Positions 7,395 through 15,442 of a stretch of 45,084 nt of DNA are shown one piece after another. This DNA is from SKKL01 sp046543225 (GTDB lineage: Bacteria > Actinomycetota > Acidimicrobiia > Acidimicrobiales > SKKL01). Where the stretch lies: assembly GCA_046543225.1 (NCBI GenBank), contig JBKGZW010000004.1:1-45084 (forward strand), written 5' to 3'. A model generated the notes under the pieces. That model ran no database searches. It was not told where the DNA came from and saw nothing but the letters and a program-made list of their open reading frames with translations. The translations under genes were made by a program, and so were the position numbers. Within the stretch, counting starts at the first letter, position 1. The number at the start of each line of letters is the position of its first letter.

Positions 7395-8978
7395 TTACCC
7401 CGCCTCGACCACCCGGTCGCGGCCGGCCCGCTTCGCCTCGTACATCGCGGCGTCGGCCAGCCGGAGGAGATCCTCGCCGGTCTGGGCGTGATCGGGCATG
7501 CCGGCGACACCCACCGAGATGGTGATGCCGCGCCCGCCCAGCGCGGCGGGAGGCTCCAGCGTCGACACCGCCTCGCGCCACGCCTCGGCGCGTTGTCGCG
7601 CCACCTCGGGTGACGTGCCGGGCAGGAGCACCACGAACTCATCTCCCCCGTAGCGACACACCGCATCCTCACCGCGCACCTGACCGGTCAGCAACGACGC
7701 CACCTCGCCCAGGACCCGATCGCCCGCCTCGTGGCCGAGCACATCGTTGACCGACTTGAAGTCATCGACGTCGATGATGGCGACCGAGATCGACTCACCG
7801 GCGCGCATGCACCGTCGCGCCTCGCGCCGAAGGGTCTCGCCGAGGTAGCGACGGTTGAACAGGCCGGTGAGCGGGTCGCGCACCGTCTGCTCCCGGAGGT
7901 GGTCCTGCAGCTCCTCGATCTCGGCCATGCGCTGCTGCAACGCCTCGTTGGCCGCGCGCAGACGCTCCTCGGCCTCCCGCCGGGTCTCGACCTCGTGCTG
8001 GGTCTGGGCGAAGGCACTGGCGTTGCTGAGCGCGATCGCCGCGTAGATGGCGAAGGACTGGGCGAGGCGCGCGTGCTCTTCGGTGTAGAAGCCGGCCTGG
8101 TAGGAGTCGAGGGTGAACATTCCGAGGCACTCGTTGCCGAGCACGAGCGGCACACCCATCCAACCCCGGACGCCCGACATCTCGTGCTCGACCGCAGGGA
8201 AGTCCCGGTACGGGTGATCGCCCTTGATGTCGTCGATGATGACCGGCTCGACGCGGCGCACCACCTCGGCGTTGGGGTTGACCGAACCAGTGACCGAGAA
8301 CCCCATGCCACCGAAGGTGGTCCAATCGATCCCGACCCCGGCGACGATCACGGCCTGGTCACCGCGCAGCTCCTGGACCGAGGCGGTGTCGTAGGGGACG
8401 ACACGGCGCAGCTCCTCCAGGATGGCCGGGAGGACCTCATCCACCTTCAGGGTGGAGGTGACCACCTGCCCTGCCCGGATGAGGCCCTGTTCCTGTTCGA
8501 GCGCGGCACGCTCGGCCTCCAGCGCAGAGGCGTGCGTGCATGCCACGGCAACGATCTCGGCGAACACCGCGACCAGCCCAACGAGGTGTTCACCTGTCGC
8601 ACCGCCGGCCGACGGGACGACGACGCCGAGCGAGCCGATCGTTCTGCCGGCGATGTTCACCGGTCGGGCGACCACGGTCCCCTTCGCTCCCCACGGGGCG
8701 GCATCGAGCGCGATCGGCTCCTCCCGCCGCACCATGACGTCGAGGTCAGCTGGCACGCCTTGTTCCCACACCCCCCTGCCCACCTGCAGCAGTGGTCCGG
8801 CGCGATCTCCCAGGGTCACGCTGAGATAGCCGTGACCCGCCCCGCACCCCGCGATCAGCTCGGAGAGGATGTCCCCGAGGACCTCCCGCGTCGGGCGATC
8901 GGTCCCCAGCAGCGACACCCCCGCCTGGAGATGCGAACTCTCGGGATCTGGGCGATGGAGACCGTCCTCAGGGATCAA
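7395..8978 (-). CDS. GAF-GAF-GGDEF diguanylate cyclase
   Basis: A 527-residue protein predicted to make cyclic di-GMP. GAF-like domains lie at about 30-150 and 170-325, joined by a short helix, then a coiled coil (325-362, TQHEVETRREAEERL) and a GGDEF domain (366-525) starting DPLTGLFNRRYL. The active site GGDEF is intact at 444-448. RGED at 435-438 lies exactly five residues before it, the classical inhibitory RxxD site, so product inhibition is expected. I chose TTG 8978 because AGGAGG (8990-8985) precedes it by 6 nt; an ATG at 9092 would overlap the thioesterase remnant and has a low-complexity N-terminus. No membrane segment, so it is a cytoplasmic sensor; the ligand is unknown. Confidence 0.85.
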   Translation of the reverse strand: MIPEDGLHRPDPESSHLQAGVSLLGTDRPTREVLGDILSELIAGCGAGHGYLSVTLGDRAGPLLQVGRGVWEQGVPADLDVMVRREEPIALDAAPWGAKGTVVARPVNIAGRTIGSLGVVVPSAGGATGEHLVGLVAVFAEIVAVACTHASALEAERAALEQEQGLIRAGQVVTSTLKVDEVLPAILEELRRVVPYDTASVQELRGDQAVIVAGVGIDWTTFGGMGFSVTGSVNPNAEVVRRVEPVIIDDIKGDHPYRDFPAVEHEMSGVRGWMGVPLVLGNECLGMFTLDSYQAGFYTEEHARLAQSFAIYAAIALSNASAFAQTQHEVETRREAEERLRAANEALQQRMAEIEELQDHLREQTVRDPLTGLFNRRYLGETLRREARRCMRAGESISVAIIDVDDFKSVNDVLGHEAGDRVLGEVASLLTGQVRGEDAVCRYGGDEFVVLLPGTSPEVARQRAEAWREAVSTLEPPAALGGRGITISVGVAGMPDHAQTGEDLLRLADAAMYEAKRAGRDRVVEAG

Positions 8979-9036
8979 CCCCGTCCTCCTCGGCTGCTGC
9001 TGCGACGATATCCGCCCGAGGACCGGTTGCGGCTGC

Positions 9037-9300
9037 TCAGGTGAGCACAGCTTGGGTCTGGGTGACGAGCGCGACCCGTCGACCCTGGTCATCGCGGACG
9101 TCGGTCTGCACCGCGATGGTGGCTCGCCCTACGTGCAGGGGTGTCGACACCGCATGCACCCGCCCCTCGCGGACCCCACGGAAGAAGTTGGTCTTCGACT
9201 CGATGGTCGAGGTGCTTGCACCCTCGGGCAGGTTCAGGAACGCGCAGATCGCCCCGACGCTCCCTTCGGTATCCGATCCGCACAGCGTCGCGAGGAGGCG
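9037..9300 (-). pseudogene. C-terminal remnant of a PaaI-type hotdog thioesterase
   Basis: The minus strand in this frame gives 87 residues that look like the second half of a PaaI/YbgC-type thioesterase: ESKTNFFRGVREGRV, then HAVSTPLHVGRATIAVQTDV, then a tail ending TQTQAVLT. The upstream frame closes at TGA 9303-9301, and there is no ATG, GTG or TTG in the open part, so the first half (with the catalytic loop) is missing. The place it should occupy is taken by the start region of the divergent YhhN-family gene. It is therefore a broken gene, not a gene with a missed start. It is too degraded to name a substrate. Confidence 0.6.
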
Positions 9301-9371
9301 TCACCGCCGGCAAACGCCTGCCGTCATGGCGGCGGGGTCGCGCGGTACCGACGTGCAAGGATCGATCCCGC

Positions 9372-10013
9372 ATGACCACCACCGCCTGGTTCCTCGCCGG
9401 GGCCGCCGCCCTGTTCGCCGCCACCGACTGGATCGGCGTTGCCACCAGCCGCAGGGGGCTGCGGCGCCTCGCCAAACCGGCAACGCTCACACTGTTGGTC
9501 GGCGTGGCGGTCACCCTCGATCCGGTCGACCCCTCCATCCGCGCCTGGATGGTGGTGGGTCTGTGCTTCTCGCTGGTCGGCGACGTGGCCCTGATGCTGC
9601 CCGAGCGCTGGTTCGTCGTTGGCCTGGGCGCGTTCCTCCTCGGACACGTCGCCTATGTGGTCGCCATGGTGCTCGCCCCCACCTCGGCACCCGGGCTGGC
9701 GATCGGTGCGCTGTTGGTGGCGGTGGCCGGTGCGGTCGTGGGGCGTCGCATCGTGGCCGCGGTGCGGACAGGACAGCACCCCGAGCTCGGCCCACCGGTG
9801 ATCGCCTACATCCTCGTGATCTCGGCCATGGTGATCGCCGCCCTCGGCACCACCGCCACCGCGGCCATCCTCGGGGCCCTGCTGTTCTACGCCTCCGATG
9901 CCACCCTGGCCTGGAACCGCTTCGTGGAACCCCTCCGGCACGGGCCGCTGGCCGTGATGATCACCTACCACCTGGGCCAAGCGGGGCTGGTCGCCTGGTT
10001 GGTCACCGGCTGA
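9372..10013 (+). CDS. YhhN (TMEM86)-family membrane protein
   Basis: A 213-residue integral membrane protein with about seven or eight hydrophobic segments. The motifs CFSLVGDVALMLP, GAFLLGHVAYVVAM and LFYASDATLAWNRF are those of the YhhN family. Its eukaryotic members (TMEM86) are lysoplasmalogenases that cleave vinyl-ether lysophospholipids; bacterial members with this activity are also known, but the activity here is inference. The conserved acidic residues in the GD and SDA motifs are present. ATG 9372 precedes the first membrane segment; longer frames upstream read through the thioesterase remnant and are not protein-like. It is followed 71 bp later by the carboxylesterase gene. Confidence 0.85.
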   Translation: MTTTAWFLAGAAALFAATDWIGVATSRRGLRRLAKPATLTLLVGVAVTLDPVDPSIRAWMVVGLCFSLVGDVALMLPERWFVVGLGAFLLGHVAYVVAMVLAPTSAPGLAIGALLVAVAGAVVGRRIVAAVRTGQHPELGPPVIAYILVISAMVIAALGTTATAAILGALLFYASDATLAWNRFVEPLRHGPLAVMITYHLGQAGLVAWLVTG

Positions 10014-10084
10014 GGCGCTCGTGGGTCGTCGGGCCCCGGTCGGCGCGCCATGATGGAGCCCGACACACGCCAGGGGGGCAAGAC

Positions 10085-11611
10085 ATGGAGGACGAGTCCG
10101 GCGCGGCACCGACCACATCCACCACCTCGGGAGAGGTACGGGGCACCACCGACGACGCCGTCGCGGTGTTCAAGGGAATCCCCTACGGCACCGCCGAGCG
10201 CTTCATGGCGCCGACCCCTCCCCAGCCCTGGAGCGGCACCCGCGACGCGCTCAGCTTCGGCGACCGCTCGCCCCAGGCCGACGAGGTGGGAGTCGCGCTC
10301 GGCGAGCCCGCCGATCCCGCTCCGATGTCGGAGGACTGCCTGGCGCTGAACGTCTGGACGCCGGGGCTCGACGCCGGGAGACGGCCGGTCATGGTCTGGT
10401 TCCACGGTGGAGGCTTCAGCTCGCTGTCGGGCTCGTCGCCCATGTACGACGGGGTCAGCCTCTGCCGGCGGGGCGACGTGGTGGTCGTGACGCTCAACCA
10501 CCGGCTCAACCTGTTCGGGTTCTGCTACCTGGCCGAGCTGGGAGGTGAGCGCTTCGCCGATTCGGGCAACGCCGGGATGCTCGACCTCGTGCTGGCGCTG
10601 CGCTGGGTGCGCGACAACATCGCGTCCTTCGGCGGTGACCCTGGCAACGTGACCGTGTTCGGTGAGTCGGGTGGTGGCGCCAAGGTCAGTGTCCTGATGG
10701 GCATGCCCGAGGCCGAGGGCCTGTTCCATCGGGCCATCGTGCAGAGCGGCGTGCACCTCCACGCCCAGAGCCCCGAGCAGGCCACCGCCAACGCCACCAA
10801 GCTGATGGACCAGCTCGGCCTCGCGCCCGACCAGGTCGATGAGCTGACGACGATGCCGTTCGAACGCCTCACCGAGGCGCTCGCCGGTCTCGCTCCCCGC
10901 GCCTGGGGGGAGGTGGCGTTCAACCCGGTGGCCGACGGCGTGCACCTCCCCCGCTCACCGTGGATCCCCGACGCCCCCGAGTGCTCGGCCCAGGTCCCGA
11001 TGATCGTCTTGTCGACCCGCACCGAGACCACCCTGCTCGCCGGCGGCCGCGACCCGTCGCTGTTCGAGCTCGACGAGGAGCGGCTGCCCCAGAAGCTGCG
11101 GGGCTGGCTCGACGGTGCCGACCCCGAGCCGGTCATCGACGGGTTCCGGCGCCTCTACCCCGAGGCCTCGCCGTCGGAGCTGTTCTGGCTGATCACCAGC
11201 GACATCTACTCGCGCATGCCCGGCTGGACCCAGGCCGACCGCAAGGCCGACCAGGGCGCCGCACCGGTGTGGGTGTGCGAGGTGCACTGGGACTCACCGG
11301 TCCAGGGAGGCAAGTGGGGCGCCCCCCACACCCTCGACATCCCACTGGTGTTCGACAACGTCGCCAAGGCGAAGTCCTTCGCCAAGGACACCCCGGAGGC
11401 CCGCGAGGTGGCGGCGCAGATGTCGCAGGCGTGGATCGCGTTCGCCCGCTCCGGCGACCCCAACCACGCGGGCATCCCCGACTGGCCGTCCTACCGCACG
11501 GAGGAGCCGGCGACGATGCTCTTCGACCTGCCACCTCGGGTCGAGCGCGGCTGGCGGGCGGCCGAGCGCGAGGTCCTCGCCCCGATTCCCCTCCGCCAGA
11601 CCAACCGCTGA
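10085..11611 (+). CDS. type B carboxylesterase
   Basis: A 508-residue carboxylesterase/lipase of the large alpha/beta-hydrolase family. EDCLALNVWTP (83-93) and the oxyanion hole HGGGF (107-111) are clear. The nucleophile elbow is GESGGG with Ser195, where GESAGG is more usual. Glu314 (STRTE) and His415 (GAPHTLDIP) complete the likely triad. No signal peptide is visible: the N-terminus is polar (EDESGAAPTTSTTSGEVRG), so a cytoplasmic location is likely. ATG 10085 is preceded by a run of G (10073-10078) that may serve as ribosome site. It converges on tsaD with 35 bp between. The natural ester is unknown. Confidence 0.9.
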   Translation: MEDESGAAPTTSTTSGEVRGTTDDAVAVFKGIPYGTAERFMAPTPPQPWSGTRDALSFGDRSPQADEVGVALGEPADPAPMSEDCLALNVWTPGLDAGRRPVMVWFHGGGFSSLSGSSPMYDGVSLCRRGDVVVVTLNHRLNLFGFCYLAELGGERFADSGNAGMLDLVLALRWVRDNIASFGGDPGNVTVFGESGGGAKVSVLMGMPEAEGLFHRAIVQSGVHLHAQSPEQATANATKLMDQLGLAPDQVDELTTMPFERLTEALAGLAPRAWGEVAFNPVADGVHLPRSPWIPDAPECSAQVPMIVLSTRTETTLLAGGRDPSLFELDEERLPQKLRGWLDGADPEPVIDGFRRLYPEASPSELFWLITSDIYSRMPGWTQADRKADQGAAPVWVCEVHWDSPVQGGKWGAPHTLDIPLVFDNVAKAKSFAKDTPEAREVAAQMSQAWIAFARSGDPNHAGIPDWPSYRTEEPATMLFDLPPRVERGWRAAEREVLAPIPLRQTNR

Positions 11612-11646
11612 GAAGCCAGGATCCCGAGGGGGCGGGCCGAGTCGGA

Positions 11647-12654
11647 TCAGTCGACGACGGGCAGGCGCAGGTTCGGCGCAGCACCCAGGTCGAGCGGGGA
11701 CGGTCCGTCGACCTTGAGGCGATACCACCCGGTGGCCGCGACCATGGCCGCGTTGTCGGTGCACATCGACCGGCTCGGCACATAGGCCTGGAACCCGTCG
11801 TCCACACACGCTGACAGCAGCCGCTCCCGCAGCTGCGAGTTGGCGGCGACACCACCGCCGAGGCCGAGGCTCTTGGCCCCCACGTCGTGCCCCGCGCGCC
11901 GGACCTTGGCCACCAGGGTGTCGACCATCGCCGCCTGGAAGGAGGCCGCGATGTCGGCGGTGGAGGTCTCGGGGTGCTTGCGCACGTGGTTGACCACCGC
12001 GGTCTTGATGCCGCTGAACGAGAAGTCGTAGCCGTTGTCGATCATCGGCCGGGTGAACGCCACGGCATCGGGATCGCCCTCCATGGCGAGCGAATCGATC
12101 ACCGGACCACCCGGATAGCCGAGGCCAAGGAAACGGGCGACCTTGTCGAACGCCTCGCCGGCCGCGTCGTCGAGCGTCTCGCCGAGCACGTGGTAGCGCC
12201 CGTGGTCCTCCCAGTGCACCAACATCGTGTGGCCGCCCGACACCATCAGCACCACCGAGGGAAGCTCGAGATCGGGCTCTTCGAGGAAGGCGGCGTGCAG
12301 GTGGGCCTCGAGGTGGTTGACCGCCACGAACGGCACGTCCCACACCAGGGCGAGCGACTTCGCCGTGCTGACCCCCACCAGCAGCGCGCCGACCAGACCC
12401 GGTCCATAGGTTGCCGCGACCGCGTCGATCTCTTGGGGTTCGAGACCGGCCGACAGCATCGCCTCGGCCACCACCGGGGTGAGCAGCTCGACGTGGGCGC
12501 GGCTGGCGATCTCGGGCACGACACCACCGAAGCGGGCGTGCAGGTCGACCTGGCTGGACACCACCGACGACAGCACCTCGCGTCCGTCGACCACCACTGC
12601 GGCCGCGGTCTCGTCGCACGAGGTCTCGATCCCGAGCACCACCGAACCGTTCAC
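11647..12654 (-). CDS. tsaD: tRNA N6-adenosine threonylcarbamoyltransferase
   Basis: A 335-residue TsaD/Kae1/Gcp protein that transfers threonylcarbamoyl to A37 of ANN-decoding tRNAs, with TsaB and TsaE encoded next to it. GIETSCDETA at the N-terminus, ASRAHVELL, the metal-binding VNHLEAHLHAAF, VSGGHTMLV, and SFSGIKTAV are all typical, and LGGGVAANSQLR is the second phosphate motif. GTG 12654 has GGGAGG about 9 nt upstream and overlaps the rimI stop by 4 bases (GTGA), so it is translationally coupled. In mycobacteria groES follows tsaD; here a convergent esterase gene follows instead. Confidence 0.96.
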   Translation of the reverse strand: MNGSVVLGIETSCDETAAAVVVDGREVLSSVVSSQVDLHARFGGVVPEIASRAHVELLTPVVAEAMLSAGLEPQEIDAVAATYGPGLVGALLVGVSTAKSLALVWDVPFVAVNHLEAHLHAAFLEEPDLELPSVVLMVSGGHTMLVHWEDHGRYHVLGETLDDAAGEAFDKVARFLGLGYPGGPVIDSLAMEGDPDAVAFTRPMIDNGYDFSFSGIKTAVVNHVRKHPETSTADIAASFQAAMVDTLVAKVRRAGHDVGAKSLGLGGGVAANSQLRERLLSACVDDGFQAYVPSRSMCTDNAAMVAATGWYRLKVDGPSPLDLGAAPNLRLPVVD

Positions 12655-13259
12655 CGACGTGCACCTCCCTGTGAGCCCGGAGGCAGGGTCCGCACCTGGT
12701 CGACCAGTGGTGGGCCGACCAGCGCGGCCTCGATGCGATCGAGGCGCTCGCGCTGCTCCGGCGCGTCGAGGTGGTGGGCCCACATGATGGTGGCGTCCTC
12801 TCCGGTCTCGGCGTAGTAGCCGGCTCGCACTCCCGCCTCGCGGAACCCGAAGCGACGATAGAGGCGGCGGGCCGGGTCGTTGGTGGCCCGCACCTCGAGG
12901 GTCATGGAGACGAGCCCGCGGTCGATCGCGGCCCGCACCAGCACCAGCATGAGCCGGGTCCCGATGCCGTGATGCTGCCAGGCCGGGTCGACGGCGACGG
13001 TGGTGACGTGGCCTTCGCCGGCCACCACGGTGAAGCCGCCGTGTCCGACGACCTCGCGCCCGACCCGGGCCACGACATAGACACGTCGGTGCTCGGCCTG
13101 GTTCAACTCACCGTGGTAGAGGCCCATGCTCCATGGCCGCGGATAGACCTGCTGGTCGATGCGCATCACCGCCCTCAGGTGGCGGCGCCGCATGGGCACG
13201 ACCTTGACCGCACGGGTGGCGGAGGCCGAGGTGGGTGCGTCGGTCCGGTCGAGGCTCAC
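12651..13259 (-). CDS. rimI: RimI-like ribosomal-protein N-acetyltransferase with a tail
   Basis: A 202-residue GNAT placed between tsaB and tsaD, the usual place of actinobacterial rimI. The core reads MRRRHLRAVMRIDQQVYPRP, the CoA site is WQHHGIGTRL, and LEVRATNDPARRLYRRFGF is the family signature. RimI acetylates the N-terminus of S18 and can acetylate other proteins. It is longer than usual (about 150): some 20 extra residues precede the core and about 45 follow, ending in a helical, charged tail (APEQRERLDRIEAAL). GTG 13259 overlaps the tsaB stop by 4 bases (GTGA), and its own stop overlaps the tsaD GTG the same way. Confidence 0.88.
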   Translation of the reverse strand: MSLDRTDAPTSASATRAVKVVPMRRRHLRAVMRIDQQVYPRPWSMGLYHGELNQAEHRRVYVVARVGREVVGHGGFTVVAGEGHVTTVAVDPAWQHHGIGTRLMLVLVRAAIDRGLVSMTLEVRATNDPARRLYRRFGFREAGVRAGYYAETGEDATIMWAHHLDAPEQRERLDRIEAALVGPPLVDQVRTLPPGSQGGARR

Positions 13260-13954
13260 GCGCCGTCCCTCGTCTTCCAGTTGATCTCGGCATCGGGTGG
13301 GCGCAGGTACAGGGGCTGGAGCTCCCACGGGTTCACCCACTCCTCGCGCAGCGCCTGGGCGTGCGCGAGCTGCACCAGCGATCGTGCCGACGGGTAGGCG
13401 ACGTCGCGGCTGGCCAGCTCGACCTTGCTCAGGCCCGAGAACATGTCCTGATAGCGCAGGGGCCCGTCGCCCACGAGGAGGCACTCCTCGCCCCGGGCGA
13501 TGATCTCTGACGCCAGATCGTCCGGTGAGCCGAGCTCGGGATCGCCGAGGCGCTGCACCCCGCCGGGCACCTGCCGGTAGAAGGCGTAGTAGAGCTCGCC
13601 GCGACGGGCGTCGAGCGACGACACGATCAGCCGGCTCGAGAAACGGACCGCGAAGGCCACCAGGTCGAGGCTGTTCACCCCGATCATCGGCACCCGCAGC
13701 CCGTGGGCCAGCGCCTTGGCCGACGCGATGCCGACCCGAAGCCCGGTGAAGAGCCCAGGACCGAGGTCGACCGCAACCACGCTGATCTCGGACAGTTCGA
13801 TGCGGGCCTGACGCCGGATGAAGTCGATGGCCGGGGTGAGGGTCTCGGCGTGACGCTTGCCCCGAGACGAGTGGGCCGAGGCGAGCACCCCCTCGTGACC
13901 ACCGATGGCGCACCCCACCTGCTGGGTGGCGGTGTCGATGCCGAGGATGAGCAT
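13256..13954 (-). CDS. tsaB: t6A biosynthesis protein TsaB
   Basis: A 232-residue TsaB, the dimerising partner of TsaD in threonylcarbamoyl-adenosine synthesis. LILGIDTATQQVGCAI, SSRGKRHAETLTPAIDFI, and VDLGPGLFTGLRVGIASAKAL are the hallmark segments. Like other TsaB proteins it resembles the first half of TsaD but lacks the metal-binding histidines. ATG 13954 shares one base with the tsaE stop (TGATG). Longer readings in the same frame run through tsaE and are not protein-like. Confidence 0.94.
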   Translation of the reverse strand: MLILGIDTATQQVGCAIGGHEGVLASAHSSRGKRHAETLTPAIDFIRRQARIELSEISVVAVDLGPGLFTGLRVGIASAKALAHGLRVPMIGVNSLDLVAFAVRFSSRLIVSSLDARRGELYYAFYRQVPGGVQRLGDPELGSPDDLASEIIARGEECLLVGDGPLRYQDMFSGLSKVELASRDVAYPSARSLVQLAHAQALREEWVNPWELQPLYLRPPDAEINWKTRDGA

Positions 13955-14463
13955 CAGTGCGCTCCCTGGTCGGTGTCGGCATCGATGAGCCACGGTCCCA
14001 GCGCGGTGGTCAGCGCTCGTTGACGCGCCGCCCACCGGCTGCCGACCAGGCGCATCTCGATCACGCGATCGTCGTCGCCGTCGCCCAGGGTGATCCGCAG
14101 CTCGAGGAGGTCGGGCGGCAGCGCCGGCAGGATGGCGTCGCCCCACTCGATGAGGGTGACGGCCTCCTCGTCGTCGAGCAGCTCGGCCAGACCGACGTCG
14201 TGGATCTCCGCCGTGGCGTCGAAGCGGTAGACGTCGAGGTGGTTCAGGCGCAACCGACCCTCGTACTGGCGGGCGAGGGTGAAGGTGGGGCTGGTGATCT
14301 GGTCGTCGATCCCGAGACCGTGACCGAACCCCTGGGCGAAGGCAGTCTTGCCCGCTCCGAGGTCGCCGGCGAGGACGATCAGGTCACCACCCTGGGTCAG
14401 CTGGGCGAGCGCGCCGGCAACTGCCCTGGTCGCCTCGACGGAGTCGGTGCGGAGGGCGAGCAT
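13954..14463 (-). CDS. tsaE: t6A biosynthesis ATPase TsaE
   Basis: A 169-residue ATPase of the TsaE (YjeE) family, which binds TsaB-TsaD and drives the t6A cycle. The Walker A motif GDLGAGKT is at 33-40, TSPTFTL is the switch segment, and HLDVYRF and EWGD are typical of the family. I chose ATG 14463, which follows two GTG codons and shares one base with the stop of a possible 17-codon leader reading frame; a GAGGCG about 15 nt upstream is too distant to be convincing. It opens the tsaE-tsaB-rimI-tsaD operon. Confidence 0.94.
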   Translation of the reverse strand: MLALRTDSVEATRAVAGALAQLTQGGDLIVLAGDLGAGKTAFAQGFGHGLGIDDQITSPTFTLARQYEGRLRLNHLDVYRFDATAEIHDVGLAELLDDEEAVTLIEWGDAILPALPPDLLELRITLGDGDDDRVIEMRLVGSRWAARQRALTTALGPWLIDADTDQGAH

Positions 14464-14516
14464 CACCACGCGGGCGCCTCGGTGACGCGAAGAGCGATTC
14501 GGTCGGTCGCCAACAC
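14463..14516 (-). CDS. possible 17-codon leaderless leader peptide before tsaE
   Basis: A GTG at 14516 begins a 17-codon reading frame (VLATDRIALRVTEAPAW) whose TGA shares one base with the tsaE ATG (TGATG). The GTG lies 6 nt after a TAGGAT box, so an mRNA starting there would have no leader. The arrangement would couple tsaE translation to the small frame. It may also be chance; no homologue is known to me. Confidence 0.25.
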   Translation of the reverse strand: MLATDRIALRVTEAPAW

Positions 14517-14522
14517 GCTGAG

Positions 14523-14528
14523 ATCCTA
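14523..14528 (-). promoter_or_regulatory. -10 box of a tsaE promoter
   Basis: On the minus strand TAGGAT (14528-14523) sits 6 nt before GTG 14516 in the 92-bp gap between the P1 peptidase gene and tsaE. The -35 region is weak (GCTGGA at 17 bp). This is the only promoter-like sequence in the gap. Confidence 0.35.
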
Positions 14529-14555
14529 CCGGCATCGCCGCGACGTCCAGCCAGG

Positions 14556-15437
14556 TCAGCGGGCCAGCAACGACCGGACCGCCTCGGCGACCACCGTGGT
14601 CGCGAGCTGGCGCACCGCCTGCGGATCGACGCCGACCTGCCCGGTGGCGGCCACGACCATCGCGTCGCCGTCGGACTGCGAGTGGGCAGGACGCATCGAC
14701 CGGGCCAGGCCGTCGTGTGCCCCTTGCGCGGCGAGGTGGCACGACACCTTGTCGAGACGGGCGTTGGTGGCCACCACGCCGATGGTGGTGTTCGCCAGCC
14801 CACGCGGTGGACCACCAGCAGCGTCGCCGAGCCAGCCTGCGGCCTCCAGCTCGGCCGGTTCCACACCCGGTACGGTGCCGTCATCGGGAGAGCCGAGGGC
14901 GTTGACCGCCACGAGTGACGCGACCACGAGGTCACCGTGGCGGCGAACGGCGCCGCACAGCCCGCCGGGCTCGATCCCGTCCCACCCCTGCCACTTGCCG
15001 ACCGTCGCGCCGGTGCCCGCTCCGACCGCGCCCATGGCGACCTCTCCCTGGGTCGCGGCATCGCATGCCCGGCTCCCGGCGTCGGCGTCGGGACGCACCG
15101 ACCCGTCGCCGGCCATCAGGTCGAACAGGCCCATGGCGACCACGATCGGCACCGGTCCGGCCGGGGTCGGGAACCCTCGCCCTCGGTGCTCGAGCCAGGT
15201 CATCACGCCATCGGCGGCGGCCAGACCGAAGGCCGAGCCACCGGTGAGCACCACGGCGTCGAGGCGGTCGACCAGGCGTCCCGGCTCGAGCAGGGAGAAC
15301 TCGCGGGTGGCGGGGGCACCGCCGCGCACCTCTCCGGAGGCGACCGTGCCGGGCGGGAAGAGCGCCACGGTGCAACCGGTGCGGGCCGCGGGTGCGGTCC
15401 AGTGTCCGACCCACACGCCGTCGACCTCGGTGATCAT
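14556..15437 (-). CDS. P1-family peptidase (DmpA/NylC fold)
   Basis: A 293-residue member of peptidase family P1, N-terminal-nucleophile type hydrolases that cut themselves into two chains. VLTGGSAFGLAAADGV (63-78) and AVGAGTGATVGKW (137-149) are family motifs. The likely self-cleavage point is N216/T217 in LANTTIGVV, as in the nylon hydrolase NylC, which would make T217 the nucleophile; DGDAMVVAATG follows as usual. The natural substrate is unknown; relatives cleave N-terminal residues of small peptides or amides. ATG 15437 lies 5 bp after the alr stop, so it is probably co-transcribed with alr. Confidence 0.86.
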   Translation of the reverse strand: MITEVDGVWVGHWTAPAARTGCTVALFPPGTVASGEVRGGAPATREFSLLEPGRLVDRLDAVVLTGGSAFGLAAADGVMTWLEHRGRGFPTPAGPVPIVVAMGLFDLMAGDGSVRPDADAGSRACDAATQGEVAMGAVGAGTGATVGKWQGWDGIEPGGLCGAVRRHGDLVVASLVAVNALGSPDDGTVPGVEPAELEAAGWLGDAAGGPPRGLANTTIGVVATNARLDKVSCHLAAQGAHDGLARSMRPAHSQSDGDAMVVAATGQVGVDPQAVRQLATTVVAEAVRSLLAR

Positions 15438-15442
15438 CGAGC

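Noticed and set aside
9041..11611. A plus-strand open frame of 856 codons across three loci.
   Set aside because: It only contains the esterase as its last part; the rest is Arg/Pro-rich shadow of the thioesterase remnant and the YhhN gene.
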